Assembly (NCBI RefSeq): GCF_000003195.3
Contig: NC_012872.2
Coordinates: 22,158,066-22,222,065 of the forward strand
Direction of reading: 5' to 3'
Source: Sorghum bicolor
Lineage: Eukaryota > Streptophyta > Magnoliopsida > Poales > Poaceae
Length of the DNA stretch: 64,000 bases
Part shown: piece by piece, positions 1 through 11,048 of the stretch
Numbering within the stretch: the stretch's first letter is position 1
Layout: every line of letters starts with the position of its first letter
Program-made: the position numbers and the translations under genes
Notes under the pieces: generated by a model
What the model was told of the DNA's origin: nothing
The model's input: the letters and a program-made list of their open reading frames with translations, nothing else
Databases searched by the model: none

Positions 1-936
1 CTCATCATTGTCACTATTGTAAGGACAATCCGCCAGAATATGATGGGGGCTTTTGCACTTGTAGCATAGCCTCACATGCTCCTTGTTCTTAAAGTGATCT
101 CTTCTCTTTCTTGTGTGATAGCCCTTCTTCTTCAACATCTTGCCAAACTTGCGGACGAAGAGTGCTAGTGCTTCATCATCACTATCATCATTGGAGCACC
201 CCTCATCACTTGATTCTTCCTTCTTGGCCTTGCCCTTGTTCTTGCTCTTGGATGAAGAGCTAGCTTTGAATGCTACACTCTTTTTCTTCTTGTCATCATC
301 ATCCTTCTTCATGACCTCATCATCATCATTGTCATTGTATTGATCTTCGGTCATGACATCTCCAAGTACCTCATTGGGAGATACACCGGTCAATCCACCT
401 CTAAAGATGATTGTTCTCAATGTCTTGAACCTCTTGGGCAAGCACATCAAGAACTTGTGAATGAAGTCCTCATCCTTCACTTTCTCACCAAGGCCCTTGA
501 GATCATTGATGATGACTTGGAGCCTATAGAACATCTCCGGTATTGATTCATCATCCTTCATCTTGAAGTTTGAAAGCTTGTCCTTGAGCATATACAATTT
601 GGCACTTTTTACCGTTGTAGTGCCCTCATATGTTTCTTCTAGCCTTGTCCACACTTCACTTGCTCTCTCAAGATCTTTGACTTGTTCAAATACCTTTGAA
701 TCAATGCCATTATAGATTGTGTTGGGAGCCATTGTATTGCATTGCTTGTTTGCTCTCTCATTGTCGGTGGGGTTGGCGGGGTCAAGGATCACAAAGTCAT
801 TCTCCGTGACTTCCCACACTCTATCATTGATTGATCCAAGGTACATCTTGATTTTTCTCTTCCAATAATCAAAGGAACTTGTGCCATCAAAGAACGGTGG
901 TTTGCCTCCAACATGGTTGAACACTATTTGAGCCAT
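1..936 (-). CDS. Ty1/copia Gag, 3' end cut by window edge (element F)
   Basis: An open frame of 312 codons runs from ATG at 936 to the window edge without a stop. It starts MAQIVFNHVGGKPPFFDG and carries a UBN2/copia-type Gag domain with W, Y and L spacing typical of the family, then an acidic and lysine-rich low-complexity stretch, then a CX2CX4HX4C zinc knuckle (CYKCKSPHHILADC) near residues 290-303. Gag packages the element's RNA in cytoplasmic particles. The ATG lies about 45 bp past the primer binding site, which supports it as the start. The frame is intact, so this copy may be fairly young. Protease and pol would lie left of the window. The SIRE or Tork lineage is not resolved. Confidence 0.88.
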   Translation of the reverse strand, partial: MAQIVFNHVGGKPPFFDGTSSFDYWKRKIKMYLGSINDRVWEVTENDFVILDPANPTDNERANKQCNTMAPNTIYNGIDSKVFEQVKDLERASEVWTRLEETYEGTTTVKSAKLYMLKDKLSNFKMKDDESIPEMFYRLQVIINDLKGLGEKVKDEDFIHKFLMCLPKRFKTLRTIIFRGGLTGVSPNEVLGDVMTEDQYNDNDDDEVMKKDDDDKKKKSVAFKASSSSKSKNKGKAKKEESSDEGCSNDDSDDEALALFVRKFGKMLKKKGYHTRKRRDHFKNKEHVRLCYKCKSPHHILADCPYNSDNDE

Positions 937-980
937 AATTTGAGCACCGAGGTTGTTAGGCCTTCACAAACGGTGACCAC

Positions 981-993
981 GGCTCCGATACCA
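981..993 (-). promoter_or_regulatory. Primer binding site of element F (initiator Met tRNA)
   Basis: On the minus strand the sequence reads TGGTATCGGAGCC. It matches the usual copia PBS TGGTATCAGAGC with one difference. A 2-nt spacer separates it from the LTR end at 996, the canonical spacing. It fixes the orientation of F and the inner LTR boundary. Confidence 0.85.
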
Positions 994-995
994 CT

Positions 996-2909
996 TGAAA
1001 GGTCCTAATATGGCTAGAGGGGGGTGAATAGCCTATTTAAAAAATCTACAAACTCACTAGAGCAAGAGGTTAGTAAATAACAAAGCGAAGCTTTTTGCTC
1101 TAGCTCTAATGGGGTGTTTGCAAGCCACCTATCCAACAATTCTAGTTGATATGATCACTAAGCACACAAGCTCTAGGTCTTCTACAAGATACACTAGTGA
1201 GCTTAATTACACAAGTCAAAACTAGCAACTAAAACTAGTTACACTACTTTGCGGTAAGTGAAAGGAGAGGAAAAGATATTTATACCGCCGTGTAGGGGAT
1301 GAACCAATCACCAAATATATCAACAATCAAGCACCGGGAGAATGCCAATCAATCACAATTGAGACACCAATTTTTCTCCCGAGGTTCACGTGCTTGCCGG
1401 CACGCTACGTCCCCGTTGTGTCGACCAACACTTGGTGGATCGGTGGCTAAGAGGTGTAGCACGAACCTCGTCCTCACTAGGACACCACAAGAACCTACCG
1501 ACAAGTGAGGTAGCTCAATGACACGAGCAATCCAATAGAGTTACCTTTCGGCTCTCCGTCGGGGAAGGTACAAGACCCCTCACAATCTCTGGGAGATGGC
1601 CACGAACAATCACTAACTCGTGCCAATCCTCCTCCGCTGCTCCAAGCCGTCTAGGTGGCGGCAACCACCAAGAGTAACAAGAAAACCGCAGCCAAAACGA
1701 TCCCCAAGTGCCACTAGATGCAATCACTCAAGAAAATGCACTTGGAATCACTCCCAATCTCACAAAGATGTATAATCTATGAAGGAGATGAGTGGGAGGT
1801 GTTTGCTTAGGCTCACAAGAAAGTTATGAATGCTAAAATGCCAAGAGAGTGAGCCCTAAGCCGGCCAACAACTATTTAAAGACCCCTCAAACAAATAGAG
1901 CCGTTTGCTCTCTCACTGGGTCTAACTCGGGGGCACCGGACGCTCTTAAAGGGGCACCGGACGCTCAACACCTGCGTCCGGTGCTCCAATGTCAGCCACG
2001 TGTCGTCTTTTGAAACGCTCGTGTCAGAGTCTAACGGTCACCTGCAGTGCACCGGACGCTGAGCAAGTTAGCACCGGACGCGTCCGGTGCACACCGGACT
2101 CATGCGCAGAGAGTTCCGCAAACTCCCAGGGTCACCGGACGCAAACCACCGGACGCACCCTGATCGTCCGGTGCTCACCGGACTCACACCCAGAGAGGTT
2201 TGCAAAACGCGCGGACACCGGACTCAGACCACCGGACGCTTCAGCTTGCATCCGGTGCCTGGCGTCCGGTGCCTAACCCCAGCTGAGCCAGGTAGCCTGC
2301 ACACCGGACGATCAGACACAGCGTCCGGTGCCTCTCAGCCAGCGTCCGGTGAGTGTTCCTCAGCAAGAAACACTCCCGTGACTTCTCCAAATTTCCCACT
2401 GGCGCAATAGAAAATATGCACTTCATTTTCTCAAAAACCCATCCTCTCTCTACCCTTCAAACTCCACCTCCTTCTCAAAGTGTGCCAACACCACAACGTG
2501 TAAACCAACAAGTGCACGTGTGTTAGCATTTTCACAAACAATTTTTCAAGGGTTACTTAGTTAGCTCACTAGGTCCTAATGCACTTAGACAACCGTTTTC
2601 ACAACGAGATTACCCCTCTTAATAGTACGGCTGTCTATCCTAAATGTGATCACACCCTCTGTGGTGTCTTGATCACCAAAACCAAAACCCTAGGCAATAC
2701 CTTTGCCTTGATCTCCATAGGGTTTTGTTTTTCTCTTTCTTCTTTTCCAAGTTGAGCACTTGATCATCTTGAGGTCATCACCATCGTCACAATGATCATC
2801 TCTTGCTTCATCACTTGGCATGTACCAACCTCATTAAGTCTACACATACTTAGCATAGAGGTTAGTACTAGGGTTTCATCAATTATCCAAAACCAAACTA
2901 TGGCTTTCA
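996..2909 (-). repeat. 5' LTR of copia element F (about 1.9 kb)
   Basis: Read on the plus strand this LTR starts TGAAAG, directly after the PBS spacer, and the best outer end is CTTTCA at 2904-2909, giving a 6-bp terminal inverted repeat. Just outside 2909 the sequence changes to GC-rich DNA, which supports the boundary. The LTR holds a dense cluster of ACCGGAC/GTCCGGT words at 1935-2350 and a TATA-like TTTAAATA near 1871-1880 on the minus strand. The partner LTR is outside the window, so the outer end cannot be confirmed by comparison. Open frames inside have no coding support. Confidence 0.75.
1935..2350. repeat. Interspersed ACCGGAC / GTCCGGT cluster in the F LTR
   Basis: About 17 copies of the heptamer ACCGGAC or its complement GTCCGGT occur in about 420 bp, in both orientations, often as face-to-face pairs such as ACCGGACGCGTCCGGT. 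Spacing is irregular, so this is not a simple tandem repeat. It lies upstream of the likely transcription start of the LTR on the minus strand. A role in folding, protein binding or methylation is inference only. Confidence 0.8.
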
Positions 2910-5717
2910 CCAGTGGCGCGGCCCGCTCCACCACGGTTAGCCGCGCGCACCCGCCCCTTCTCCCCCTCTCACTGTGCGGTAGGGCCTGCCTGTCGGCGCT
3001 CTCTCCCCCTCTCTCTCTCACAGCACCGTGGGGCCCGCTCGTCAGTGTCTCCCCCTTTCTTCCTCGCTGAGCTGGGAGCGCGCGATGGCATTCAACGCCA
3101 TCATCCCCCTGCCTCCAAGCTTCGATTGATGGAGGCCATCAATCGGCCTTCAAGCCGCCTTGATGCCGGGCTTAATCGCCCGAGCATTCGCCCCCTCAGT
3201 GCCCCTACTTGCCCTCTAAAGCTCACTGCCGAGCCCTTCCTTTCCCCCTTCCGTTTGTGAACCGAGCTCAATTCCCCCCCAAATTCTCCGTCTTCGGGGC
3301 ACAGTGGACGCTGCGAACGTACACAAAGCGTTCGCCTGGCGATACCGCGGCCGTAGGTGCTCTCTCACCCTACTTTTCTTCATCTTTTGGTCGAAACCGA
3401 GCTCACTGTTGTTTTCTTCCTCTTCCCAGTCCGCCTCGCTCGCGGCCACGCCGCTCGAAGCCTTCCCGTACGCTGCGACCGCCTTCAACGGAACCGCGGT
3501 ACCCCCTCGATGCTCCCCGTACCTTTAATCGCGTGTTTAGGGCGCTCTATTGCCGAATCTGAGGCTCTCTGAGGGCATGGCAATGGCGCCGCCATGGGGC
3601 CATCGTCCCGACATGCTCCCCGCCCTTTCTTTTTGCCCTATCGTGTTCGCCTCGTCGCGCTGGTCACCATGGTAGTTTTCTTTTTGTTTGGCGTGGCCGA
3701 GAACGTGTTTCCGGCGAGCTCCGAGGAGCTCACCTCATCGGCGGCAATGGCGCCGCCGTGGTCGGCCTCGGCTCAGGGGAGCAGCCCCACCTCCTTTCTT
3801 CAAGGGCCGTTCGATCTGTTTCCAGTAGCACAGATTACATACCCCTTCGGTGTTGCGTAACCGGTCCACCGTGGTCCATGGGCACGGTCCACGGATGCCC
3901 GATTAGTCGGTCCACGCGCTCACTGGTGGACCGAACCAATTCTACCGCGCCACGTGGCCCCCCCTGTCGGCCAGCGACGCGGTCAGCCGTGGATCGCTAG
4001 GGGTTTTGCACTTTAACCCCCCTATTTCGGGCAAATCAACCCGCAGTCCAACTTAGTTCAAAAGTATTTCTTTTTAATCCTATTTTCTTCCGTTTTAAAC
4101 CCTGTACTTTAATATAACAGTGCGCGCGGTCCAGAACCGTTAGAAATCTGGTTTTTATTCATTTAAATTCGCTTTTGATTCAGTTTATTCACAGAAATGC
4201 CATTCAAATTGTTTTATGCATAACTTTCACGTTTTAAGTCCCATTAGAGTGATTCTTTCGCTCATGTGTTCGTAGAAATGCGTAGATTAGATTTATATAC
4301 TTTTCAGTCACTGTTTTTAGTATTTGGTGTACTGTTCTAATAGAACTCTATTTGTATGCATGTGATGATTGGATTGGATGCTTGATTGGTGTTTGGATCA
4401 CGAATAGAAGGAGATTAGGTTGGGGTGGTTGAGGAGCAGTTTGTGGAGCTCTACTAGGAGGAAACTTTTGAGGAAGGCAAGTGTAATATAGGATTCCTTG
4501 TACCTATGAATATTATTTAATTAATTCATATGCATGTGTCTAAATTGAAATGCCTATAAGGACATTACCTAGACAACTTTGTACCATAAATCCTTGATAC
4601 CCATGGGAAAGTATGCATTTATTTAGGTAGTTGCTGCTCCGCTGAAAACCTAAGATAATGAATTTACTTGATTAATTGGTATATGCAATATGATAAAATA
4701 TGTTCTAGAAAATTGGTTCAAGGGGGCTAGAGCTTGGGGTTTGGCTCTAGATTCCTCTCCATAAGGACTTAATCCTGAAGTGGCCACCCAGGAGGTCACG
4801 TACAATCCTGAGAGTCAAATGGCTCTGACCTTAATCATATAACTAGTATGTCTCTAGCAAATTAGTAGTTATCGAAAGGCGCTAGAGGGGGGTGCCTCGT
4901 GGTGTATAGATGTCACTCCTACCTTGGTGTGTATAGTGCCGCGACCACATGTGCCTCTCGAAGGAGGTCATCTATGCACACTTGCCACTGAAACTTCGCG
5001 GCTACTATTTTTTTGTTAAGGTCACTGGCGAAAGGTTAAGTAGTGGGACCCTGTCACACTTCCTCGGTAGAAGTGGTGTGGGCCTTGCAAACCCCGACAC
5101 TAGGGAACCACGGCTCGGGGGTAAAGTTGTACAATTTCTGTAGAAATCTAAAACCTGTTATAACAGCCGAGCTCTCGGTCATGAGCGGCCTGGATCCTTC
5201 TTGGTTAGCAGTTACTTGGTCTTGTTTGGGAAAGGTATTAATTTTGACTAAAACTTATGTAACCAGGGTTGGTTTATCATTAAAAGTAGAAAGTTTTGGA
5301 TAATAAGACATGACCAACTAAAATGCTAACCGCTGTTAAACCGAGTCAAGCCTTTGAGCCTTCATATACCCCTATGTTATACTTGCTAAGCATGGTGCGC
5401 TTACACTTGTTTATATTTCAATGAAAATCCCAGATGGGTAACATATGTGTGTACTGAGGAGTTCCCTGAAGATGTCTAGGACTTCTAGAGTGCTGGTGTT
5501 CACTAGTTAGTGTCCCTATGGCAGCAAGGGCTTAGCTTTCCGCTTTATGTAATAATGTTGCCAATGAGCAAGACCATGTGAGATCTTTACGATGAATATG
5601 CGATGTAATAAAGTACTTTACTTTGATATATTTACAATTTGTGATAATATGTGTGTTTGGACATCCTGGGCGCACATATTTGAGTACTTGGTTTTGTTAT
5701 CAAAACTGGGTGCGACA
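2910..5717 (+). repeat. Ty3/gypsy LTR fragment, left end lost at the F insertion
   Basis: A GC-rich first part (2910-4000) passes into AT-rich sequence with an AATAAAG signal near 5608 and ends GGGTGCGACA at 5717, the ending typical of Tekay/Del-type gypsy LTRs. No primer binding site follows 5717, so this is a solo or 3' LTR rather than a 5' LTR. Its left end is missing; element F probably inserted into it. I see no protein-coding signal; open frames in 2910-4000 on both strands are a by-product of high GC. Confidence 0.65.
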
Positions 5718-6155
5718 ATAATTTCTCTCTGAACCTTTCTCAACATTTTTTTTTCACTTCACTTTTTTTTGCAGTTTCTTTTCTATTTTTTTGACACACT
5801 GTTATTTTTATATAGAACTAATCATAGGGATCACATTATGACACTTGCACAACTAAAGATAAAAATAAAACAATAACCAGTAGCTAGATAGGATCAAAGT
5901 TAACACAAAGGATGATATAGGCTATAGAGATTTTTTGTGGGGATTTTTAGATATAAAAGAGGCACAAAGAACACACGAAGGATAAATGATCAGCAACTAA
6001 AACAAAGACTCTAATGGACTGCGATTTAACCGAACTCACTAAAATAACAGATTGAAACAAAGGTCTAAGCAATATATTTTTCTAGATTTTGGTGGATAGG
6101 ACGAAGCAAAAATATATATGTAGCTAGGGATAGAATTCCTACCGTGGTAACGAAA
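5718..6155 (-). other. Leader-like remnant of a minus-strand gypsy element
   Basis: AT-rich DNA with runs of T near 5745-5800 and no recognisable gene. On the minus strand it follows the PBS-like site at 6156-6167, so it may be the untranslated leader of the same element, cut by the LTR that ends at 5717. Confidence 0.35.
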
Positions 6156-6167
6156 CCTTTGATACCA
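6156..6167 (-). promoter_or_regulatory. PBS-like site (initiator Met tRNA type)
   Basis: On the minus strand the site reads TGGTATCAAAGG, close to TGGTATCAGAGC. A 2-nt spacer and then a CA-3' end (plus-strand TGATGC from 6170) lie upstream, the arrangement expected at the end of an LTR. Confidence 0.45.
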
Positions 6168-6169
6168 GA

Positions 6170-6997
6170 TGATGCGACACGTTGTCCCGATCTTCACGAC
6201 GTAGGCTGAACACCGATAACTAGCTGAAGAACAGTCGGATAACTTGCTGCAAGCAGCGATAACTAGTGCAACCTGGCAAATAAAACTCGAAGCCAACCAC
6301 CGTCTTTAACCGGCAACCTGAATCGAGGATTCACCCAACCACACTCTCAAGGAACCAGCACAGCCTACAATAAATCAAGGAATACCTTGAAGGGAGTAGG
6401 AGCACAAATTTGGAGCGGATGAAGCCGCCGCCTATGTAATCCCATGAGGAAATCACAAGAGCAAAGGGGTAGAGATCACTCTCTGAATATTTGCTAGCAC
6501 ACAGCTAAACAAAAAAGGTTCTGTATTTCAATTATCAAAAGTCTGAGATTACAATGAGTCTTATGGGGTATTTATAGTAGCAACAGCCCTGCTAGATAGG
6601 TATGAAAACGAAATAGAGTTTCTGAGGGAAGGGAATGTGAAAGGTCCCCTCAAAATGGATTCCCGAAGTGGCTTCGCGTGACTGTTGGCCTCCAGAGCAG
6701 TCTCCAATAAACTGACCATAACTTTTTATTAGTAAGTCCAAATGATGAACCGTTTCTTGGTGTGAAACTAGACTCAAAGGGCTTTCCAGCAATGTATGCC
6801 AACCAGCACGAAACATTGTAGATTGGTACAGTTTTACTTGGCAAGTTGTACCAACATTCTGTCACAACAGACTCTTGACCTTCCAAGCAGTCTGTACTAA
6901 TTCTAGTCTGCAGGCAATATGGAGTATCCAAACTGATCATCACTAGACTCATTGGAAAGTAGACTCGTCAAGCTTTCCAACAAGTGCTCATGGACCT
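6170..6997 (-). repeat. Probable gypsy LTR (minus); outer end unresolved
   Basis: This stretch lies between a pol C-terminal frame (6998-7378, upstream on the minus strand) and the PBS-like site, the place of an LTR. It contains TATAAATA on the minus strand at 6569-6576. The inner end at 6170 reads CA-3' on the minus strand. I could not locate the TG start or a convincing polypurine tract; a GAGGGGACC at about 6648-6656 is one candidate. Open frames here carry no known domain. Confidence 0.4.
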
Positions 6998-7378
6998 TCA
7001 TAGCTTTTGTGAGTAAAAAGTTATGAAGATTTCTTTGCACTGGTCCGTTTTTGACTTCCAATGGCCCGTTTTTGACTTCTTCTGAAAACTTGCACTGGTC
7101 CGTTCTTCAGGGTCTGATTCATCTTTCTCTTCTTCTATATACCTGAGTACAATTAAGGTACAACACTTAGGTAGTATATAATTCTCATTAATGTTAAAAT
7201 GAATCTCACAAAGTAGCGCATGGACCTCTTGTTGTAGCTTCTTTGCACGACTACGTGTAATCGGTCCATCGATGACTTGGGCTGGTGTCGGTGTAGGTGA
7301 AACTTGAGTGGGTGTAGCTTGACTTGGAGCTTGTGACATCATGCTTGGTGGCGTGGTCATATCATTGTTTGAATGCAT
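6998..7378 (-). pseudogene. C-terminal tail of a Ty3/gypsy polyprotein
   Basis: The 126-residue frame contains the tail motif GPITRSRAKKLQQEV followed by HALLCEIHF, a pattern found at the C-terminus of many plant gypsy Pol proteins, after integrase. A proline, glutamine and threonine-rich spacer precedes it. The end of the frame contains repeats of the type KTGHWKSKTDQ. Everything upstream (integrase, RT) is missing because A'-type DNA begins at about 7380. The strand is opposite to the adjacent A' LTR, so it belongs to a different element. Confidence 0.6.
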
Positions 7379-7379
7379 G

Positions 7380-7456
7380 GGTACCTTTAAGGCATGAAAC
7401 CACTGCAGAAATCCATCCTTGCTCAGGGACGAGCAAAGGTTAAGCTTGGGAGAGCT
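7380..7456 (+). promoter_or_regulatory. 3' internal end and polypurine tract of element A'
   Basis: About 75 bp match the internal 3' end of the complete A2 element at 32903-32978, including CTCAGGGACGAGCAA and a polypurine tract AAGCTTGGGAGAG just before the LTR. The match stops abruptly at about 7380, so almost the whole internal region of A' is lost or lies elsewhere. Confidence 0.7.
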
Positions 7457-8690
7457 TGTTGACGGTCCTTAATGCTCACATTTAACCGTCAACTAACCAT
7501 GGAAAAGGATCCAAATGCGACACCTAGACTTAGGGTTTTATCTGACAGAATTCTACGAGTTTTGGTGTTTGTCTATTTCTGCAGGGGGTTATCAGGAAAT
7601 ATGGAGGAAAGACCCACACGTCGGGTTTACATAGAGATATTAATGTGTGCGCCAATTTTCTATCATCTAGAAGACTCGAGAAGCCACAGAAACGAATGGG
7701 AGGCCGAGCGGGCCCGGGGGCAGGGCGCCCGCCCTCCCCCCTTGGGCGTTTGCCCTGGCTCAGCAGCCAATCAGGCTGAGACTCGCGGATTATGCTCCAC
7801 TGCCTTTGAGGATCAAGGAAAACCGTGCGATTAAGGTCGGTTCGATCCGATGGCCCACATTCATTTGGAGGGGCTATATAAGCAGGCCCCCTAGCCCTTG
7901 GAGGAGATACCTCTTCTACAGAATCAAAGCTAGGGTTTCAATTATTCATCCAAGTATAGAGGATCCCTCTAGTTCATCTAGTTCTAGTTCTAGTTCATCT
8001 AGTTCTAGTTCTTGTTAGTTCTAGTTGTAATCTAGAAATTAGGGAGAGAGAAGAGGAGAGCGGAGGAGGAGCCGGATCTGTCAGATCTTCCTCAACATTG
8101 TACTTTTGCAGCAACTGGTTCGTTCTGCATCGTTCTCCAAGCTCTTCAATTCATAATTCCTGAGTTCTTTAATTACTTTTATTTACATTCAAGTTATTTA
8201 TTGGATTCCCGCTTGCATCAAGTGCTCTAGTTTTTGTAACGCTAGAGTAGTAATTAATAGATTAGACGTGGTGTTTAGTCTTGCACTTACCTGGAATTAC
8301 ACCCAATCCCGTGGATTGTTGTGGTAGCCATATGCTAGTGACAGCCCTAACGGTCGACGTATTCCACCTCGTTCGGACCGGTGATTGTAGGACCGTAGTC
8401 AGAGCTTCCTAGCCCCCTTCTCATCTCTTTCTGTGGCTAGTGTTCTGATGTCCCGAAATAAATAATCTTTGAAGTAATTCTTGATTCTTAGATCAACTAG
8501 TGAACTCTCAGGAAACTTCCTCTCTTCCCACCAAAAATAATTATATAGTTATCCTTGGGTGATCTTGAATCTTAATTAGTACACTCACGTTCCCTGTGGA
8601 AAATTGATACTTTGGAATACTCCCGGGTGAAAGCTACACTGGTATCCGTGCGTTTGTGGATTTTTCTGTTTGCGTTTAAAATACCCAACA
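7457..8690 (+). repeat. LTR of A-type element A' (1234 bp)
   Basis: The LTR starts TGTTGACGGTCC and ends ACCCAACA. Its first ~300 bp are close to the other A LTRs, while the R-U5 part is different, so it is a sister subfamily. CTATATAAG at 7874-7882 is the likely TATA box. A tandem TCTAGT-type repeat lies just downstream. Because an internal end with a polypurine tract lies to the left, this is the 3' LTR. It abuts the leader of copia element E at 8691. The open frames inside the LTR are not genes. Confidence 0.8.
7966..8027 (+). repeat. Tandem AGTTCTAGTTCATCT-type simple repeat
   Basis: A run of imperfect TCTAGT/AGTTCATC units lies about 90 bp after the TATA box of the A' LTR, so it would be at the start of the transcript. 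The other A LTRs (A1, A2, A3) lack it. Confidence 0.7.
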
Positions 8691-8946
8691 GTAACACAAG
8701 CATAGAGATGCCATCCCAACAACAAGAGTCATATGTGATATGATTAACCAGGAGTTGCTTACCGATCTACCATGTCTACTAGCGGTGATGCTAAAGCTTA
8801 CTAGTATACTTGTTAGTTGTGGGTCTTGAATCACTAAGTATCAATTGAGGGATATTGATTTTAGTGGGAGTAGATTTTATTTAATATTATTTACTTTGTC
8901 TTGGATACGTTGTCTTAGTATTTTGCATTACTTTTGTTGTAGATTA
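8691..8946 (+). other. Leader region of copia element E
   Basis: AT-rich untranslated sequence precedes the Gag start at 8947. No primer binding site is visible, so the boundary with the lost 5' LTR is gone or hidden by the A' insertion at 8690/8691. I see no gene here. Confidence 0.45.
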
Positions 8947-9663
8947 ATGGTGCCCACCAATCAAACATTTAGTTTGCGCTCAATTCTTGACAAAGATAAG
9001 TTGAATGGAACAAACTATACGGATTGGATCCGCAACCTGAGAATTGTTCTTAGGGCTAAGAAAAAGGAAGAGATTCTGGGCACCCCATTACTAGAAGCAC
9101 ATGAGGATAATGCATCTACTACAGAGAAGAACGCTTACAAGAGAGCATGTGATGCTGATCTTGAAGTGAGTTACCTGATGCTTGCTTGTATGGAACCTAA
9201 GCTGCAGATGCAGTTCGATAATAATCATGCAGCGTATGATATTAGCATAGCGCTTAATGATATGTTCCAGGCTGAGGCTAGAACTGAAAGGTTCCAAGTC
9301 TCAAAAGCATTTGTTGATTGCAAGCTAGCAGAGGGTGCAACAGTTGGCCCACATGTAATCAAGATGGTTGGTTACACTCAGAGGTTGGAGAAGCTAGGCT
9401 TCCCAATTGGCCAAGAGTTGGCTAGTGATTTCATTCTATTGTCTCTTCCGTCCAGTTATAGAAACTTCATCTCGAACTACCATATGCTTGGGGCGGAGAA
9501 GGGCTTGAATGAGTTGTGTGGCATGCTGAAAATAGCAGAGGCTGACATCAAGAAGAGTGCAGGCAGTAGCCAAGTGTTGGCTGTCCAAAAAAGCCTAACT
9601 TTAAGAGAAAGAAGGGTAACACTTGGAAAAAGAAAAAGGGCAAGCCTAAGGATGAGACTATAA
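8947..9663 (+). pseudogene. Copia Gag of element E, frameshifted near the C-terminus
   Basis: The frame starts MVPTNQTFSLRSILDKDKLNG, which is typical of Angela/Tork Gag, followed by YTDWIRNLRIVL and a UBN2-type domain over about residues 20-200. I choose ATG 8947 over the upstream ATG at 8845 because it begins the family motif. The frame is lost at the run of six A at about 9588, after VLAVQK. The zinc knuckle CFHCKEKGYWKRNYKLY follows in another frame at about 9710-9760. The knuckle has Y where the final C is expected, so it looks decayed. Confidence 0.85.
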
Positions 9664-9699
9664 GCCAAACCCACCTGCACCTAAGGTTGGCCCAGATGC

Positions 9700-10135
9700 T
9701 GATGCTCAATGCTTTCACTGTAAGGAGAAAGGTTACTGGAAGAGAAATTACAAGTTGTACTTGGCATCCTTAAAGAAGGATGGCGGTGGTAAAGGTACTT
9801 CCACTGCTCATACACTTGTTGTTTATGTTACAGATATTTTCCTCGCTAACTCTTATATTAATTCTTGGGTATTTGATACCGGATCGGTTGCTCATATTTG
9901 CAATACGATGCAGGGAATGATAAGATGTAGAAGCGTTGAAAAGGGAGAAGTTGATTTCCACGTGGGCAATAATGCAAGAGTTGCTGCGTTGAACGTCGGG
10001 ACGATGCAACTTCATCTACCATCGGGTTTTTTTTTGGAATTGAATAATTGTTATTTTGTTCCTAGTTCAAGTCGAAACATTGTGTCTCCTTCATGTTTGA
10101 TGAAGGATGGTTATTCAAAGACAATGGTTGTGTGA
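9700..10135 (+). pseudogene. Zinc knuckle and aspartic protease of element E
   Basis: This frame carries the zinc knuckle remnant and then WVFDTGSVAHICN at about 9869-9907, the copia protease active site (DTGS). It continues to a hydrophobic stretch with SSSRNIVS and ends by frameshift at about 10100, where the next frame (10093 onward) takes over. The protease would cut the Gag-Pol polyprotein. Confidence 0.75.
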
Positions 10136-11048
10136 TCTCTAAGAATGACATATTTGTGTCTTATGCATCCATTGTGAATGGGTTGTTTATTTTAAATCTT
10201 GATGATGCACCTATCTGTAATGTTAGTGCTAAAAGGACTCGGCTTAATGAGTTAAGTCCTACTTATTTGTGGCATTGTCGTTTGGGTCATATAAGTGAGA
10301 ATCGCATGAAGAGGCTCCATGATGATGGGCTTTTAACTTCGTTTGATTTTGAATCATACGAGACATGTGAGTCTTGCTTACTAGGAAAGATGACCAAGGC
10401 ACCTTTCACAGGTTTTCCTGAGAGAGCGTCTGACTTATTGGAACTTGTACATACTGATGTATGTGGACCAATGAGCACGACAGCTAGAGGCGGATTCCAA
10501 TACTTCATAACCTTTACTGATGATTTTAGTAGATATGGATATGTCTACTTAATGAAACATAAGTCTGAAATATTTGAAAAGTTCAAAGAATTTCAGAATG
10601 AAGTAGAGAATCAACATGGCAAGAAAATTAAGGCTTTGTGATCTGATCGTGGAGGTGAATATTTGAGTCACGAATTTAGCAATCATCTAAAGAGTTGTGG
10701 AATCGTTCCACAACTTACACCACCAGGAACACCTCAGAGGAACGACATGTCCGAGCGACATAAACGAACTTTGTTGGACATGGTTCGATCTATGATGAGC
10801 CAGTGAGACCTACCTTTATCATTTTGGGGATACGCTCTAGAAACAGCCGCTTTCACTTTAAACAGGGTACCATCTAAGTTTATAGTTAAGACACCATATG
10901 AGATGTGGACTGGTAAGTGTCCTAGTTTGTCTTTTCTGAAAATTTGGGGTTGTGAAGTTTATGTCAAACAACTTATATCAGAAAACTAACACCCAAATCA
11001 GACAAGTGTTTTTTCCTGGGATACCCAAAGGAAACTTTAGGGTATTAT
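10093..11048 (+). pseudogene. GAG-pre-integrase and integrase of element E, with stops
   Basis: The HHCC zinc-binding module reads WHCRLGHISENRM then CESCLLGK. The catalytic core shows VHTDVCGPM, then SDRGGEYLS after an in-frame TGA at 10639, then MSERHKRTL, which supplies the three acidic DDE residues. Further stops occur at about 10804 (TGA) and 10988 (TAA). The frame ends at KETLGYY at 11048, where the sequence switches to minus-strand RT-RNase H. The integrase tail resumes at 12489. Confidence 0.82.

Noticed and set aside
1935..2350. Possible CRISPR-like array
   Set aside because: Units are 7 bp, irregularly spaced and in both orientations, in a plant LTR.
1299..2426. Small frames in the F LTR near the ACCGGAC cluster
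   Set aside because: They encode only the repeat and have no similarity to proteins I know.
2913..4000. Open frames with ATG codons in GC-rich DNA, gene-like at first sight
   Set aside because: They are in a gypsy LTR fragment, overlap in several frames and carry no motif or splice structure.
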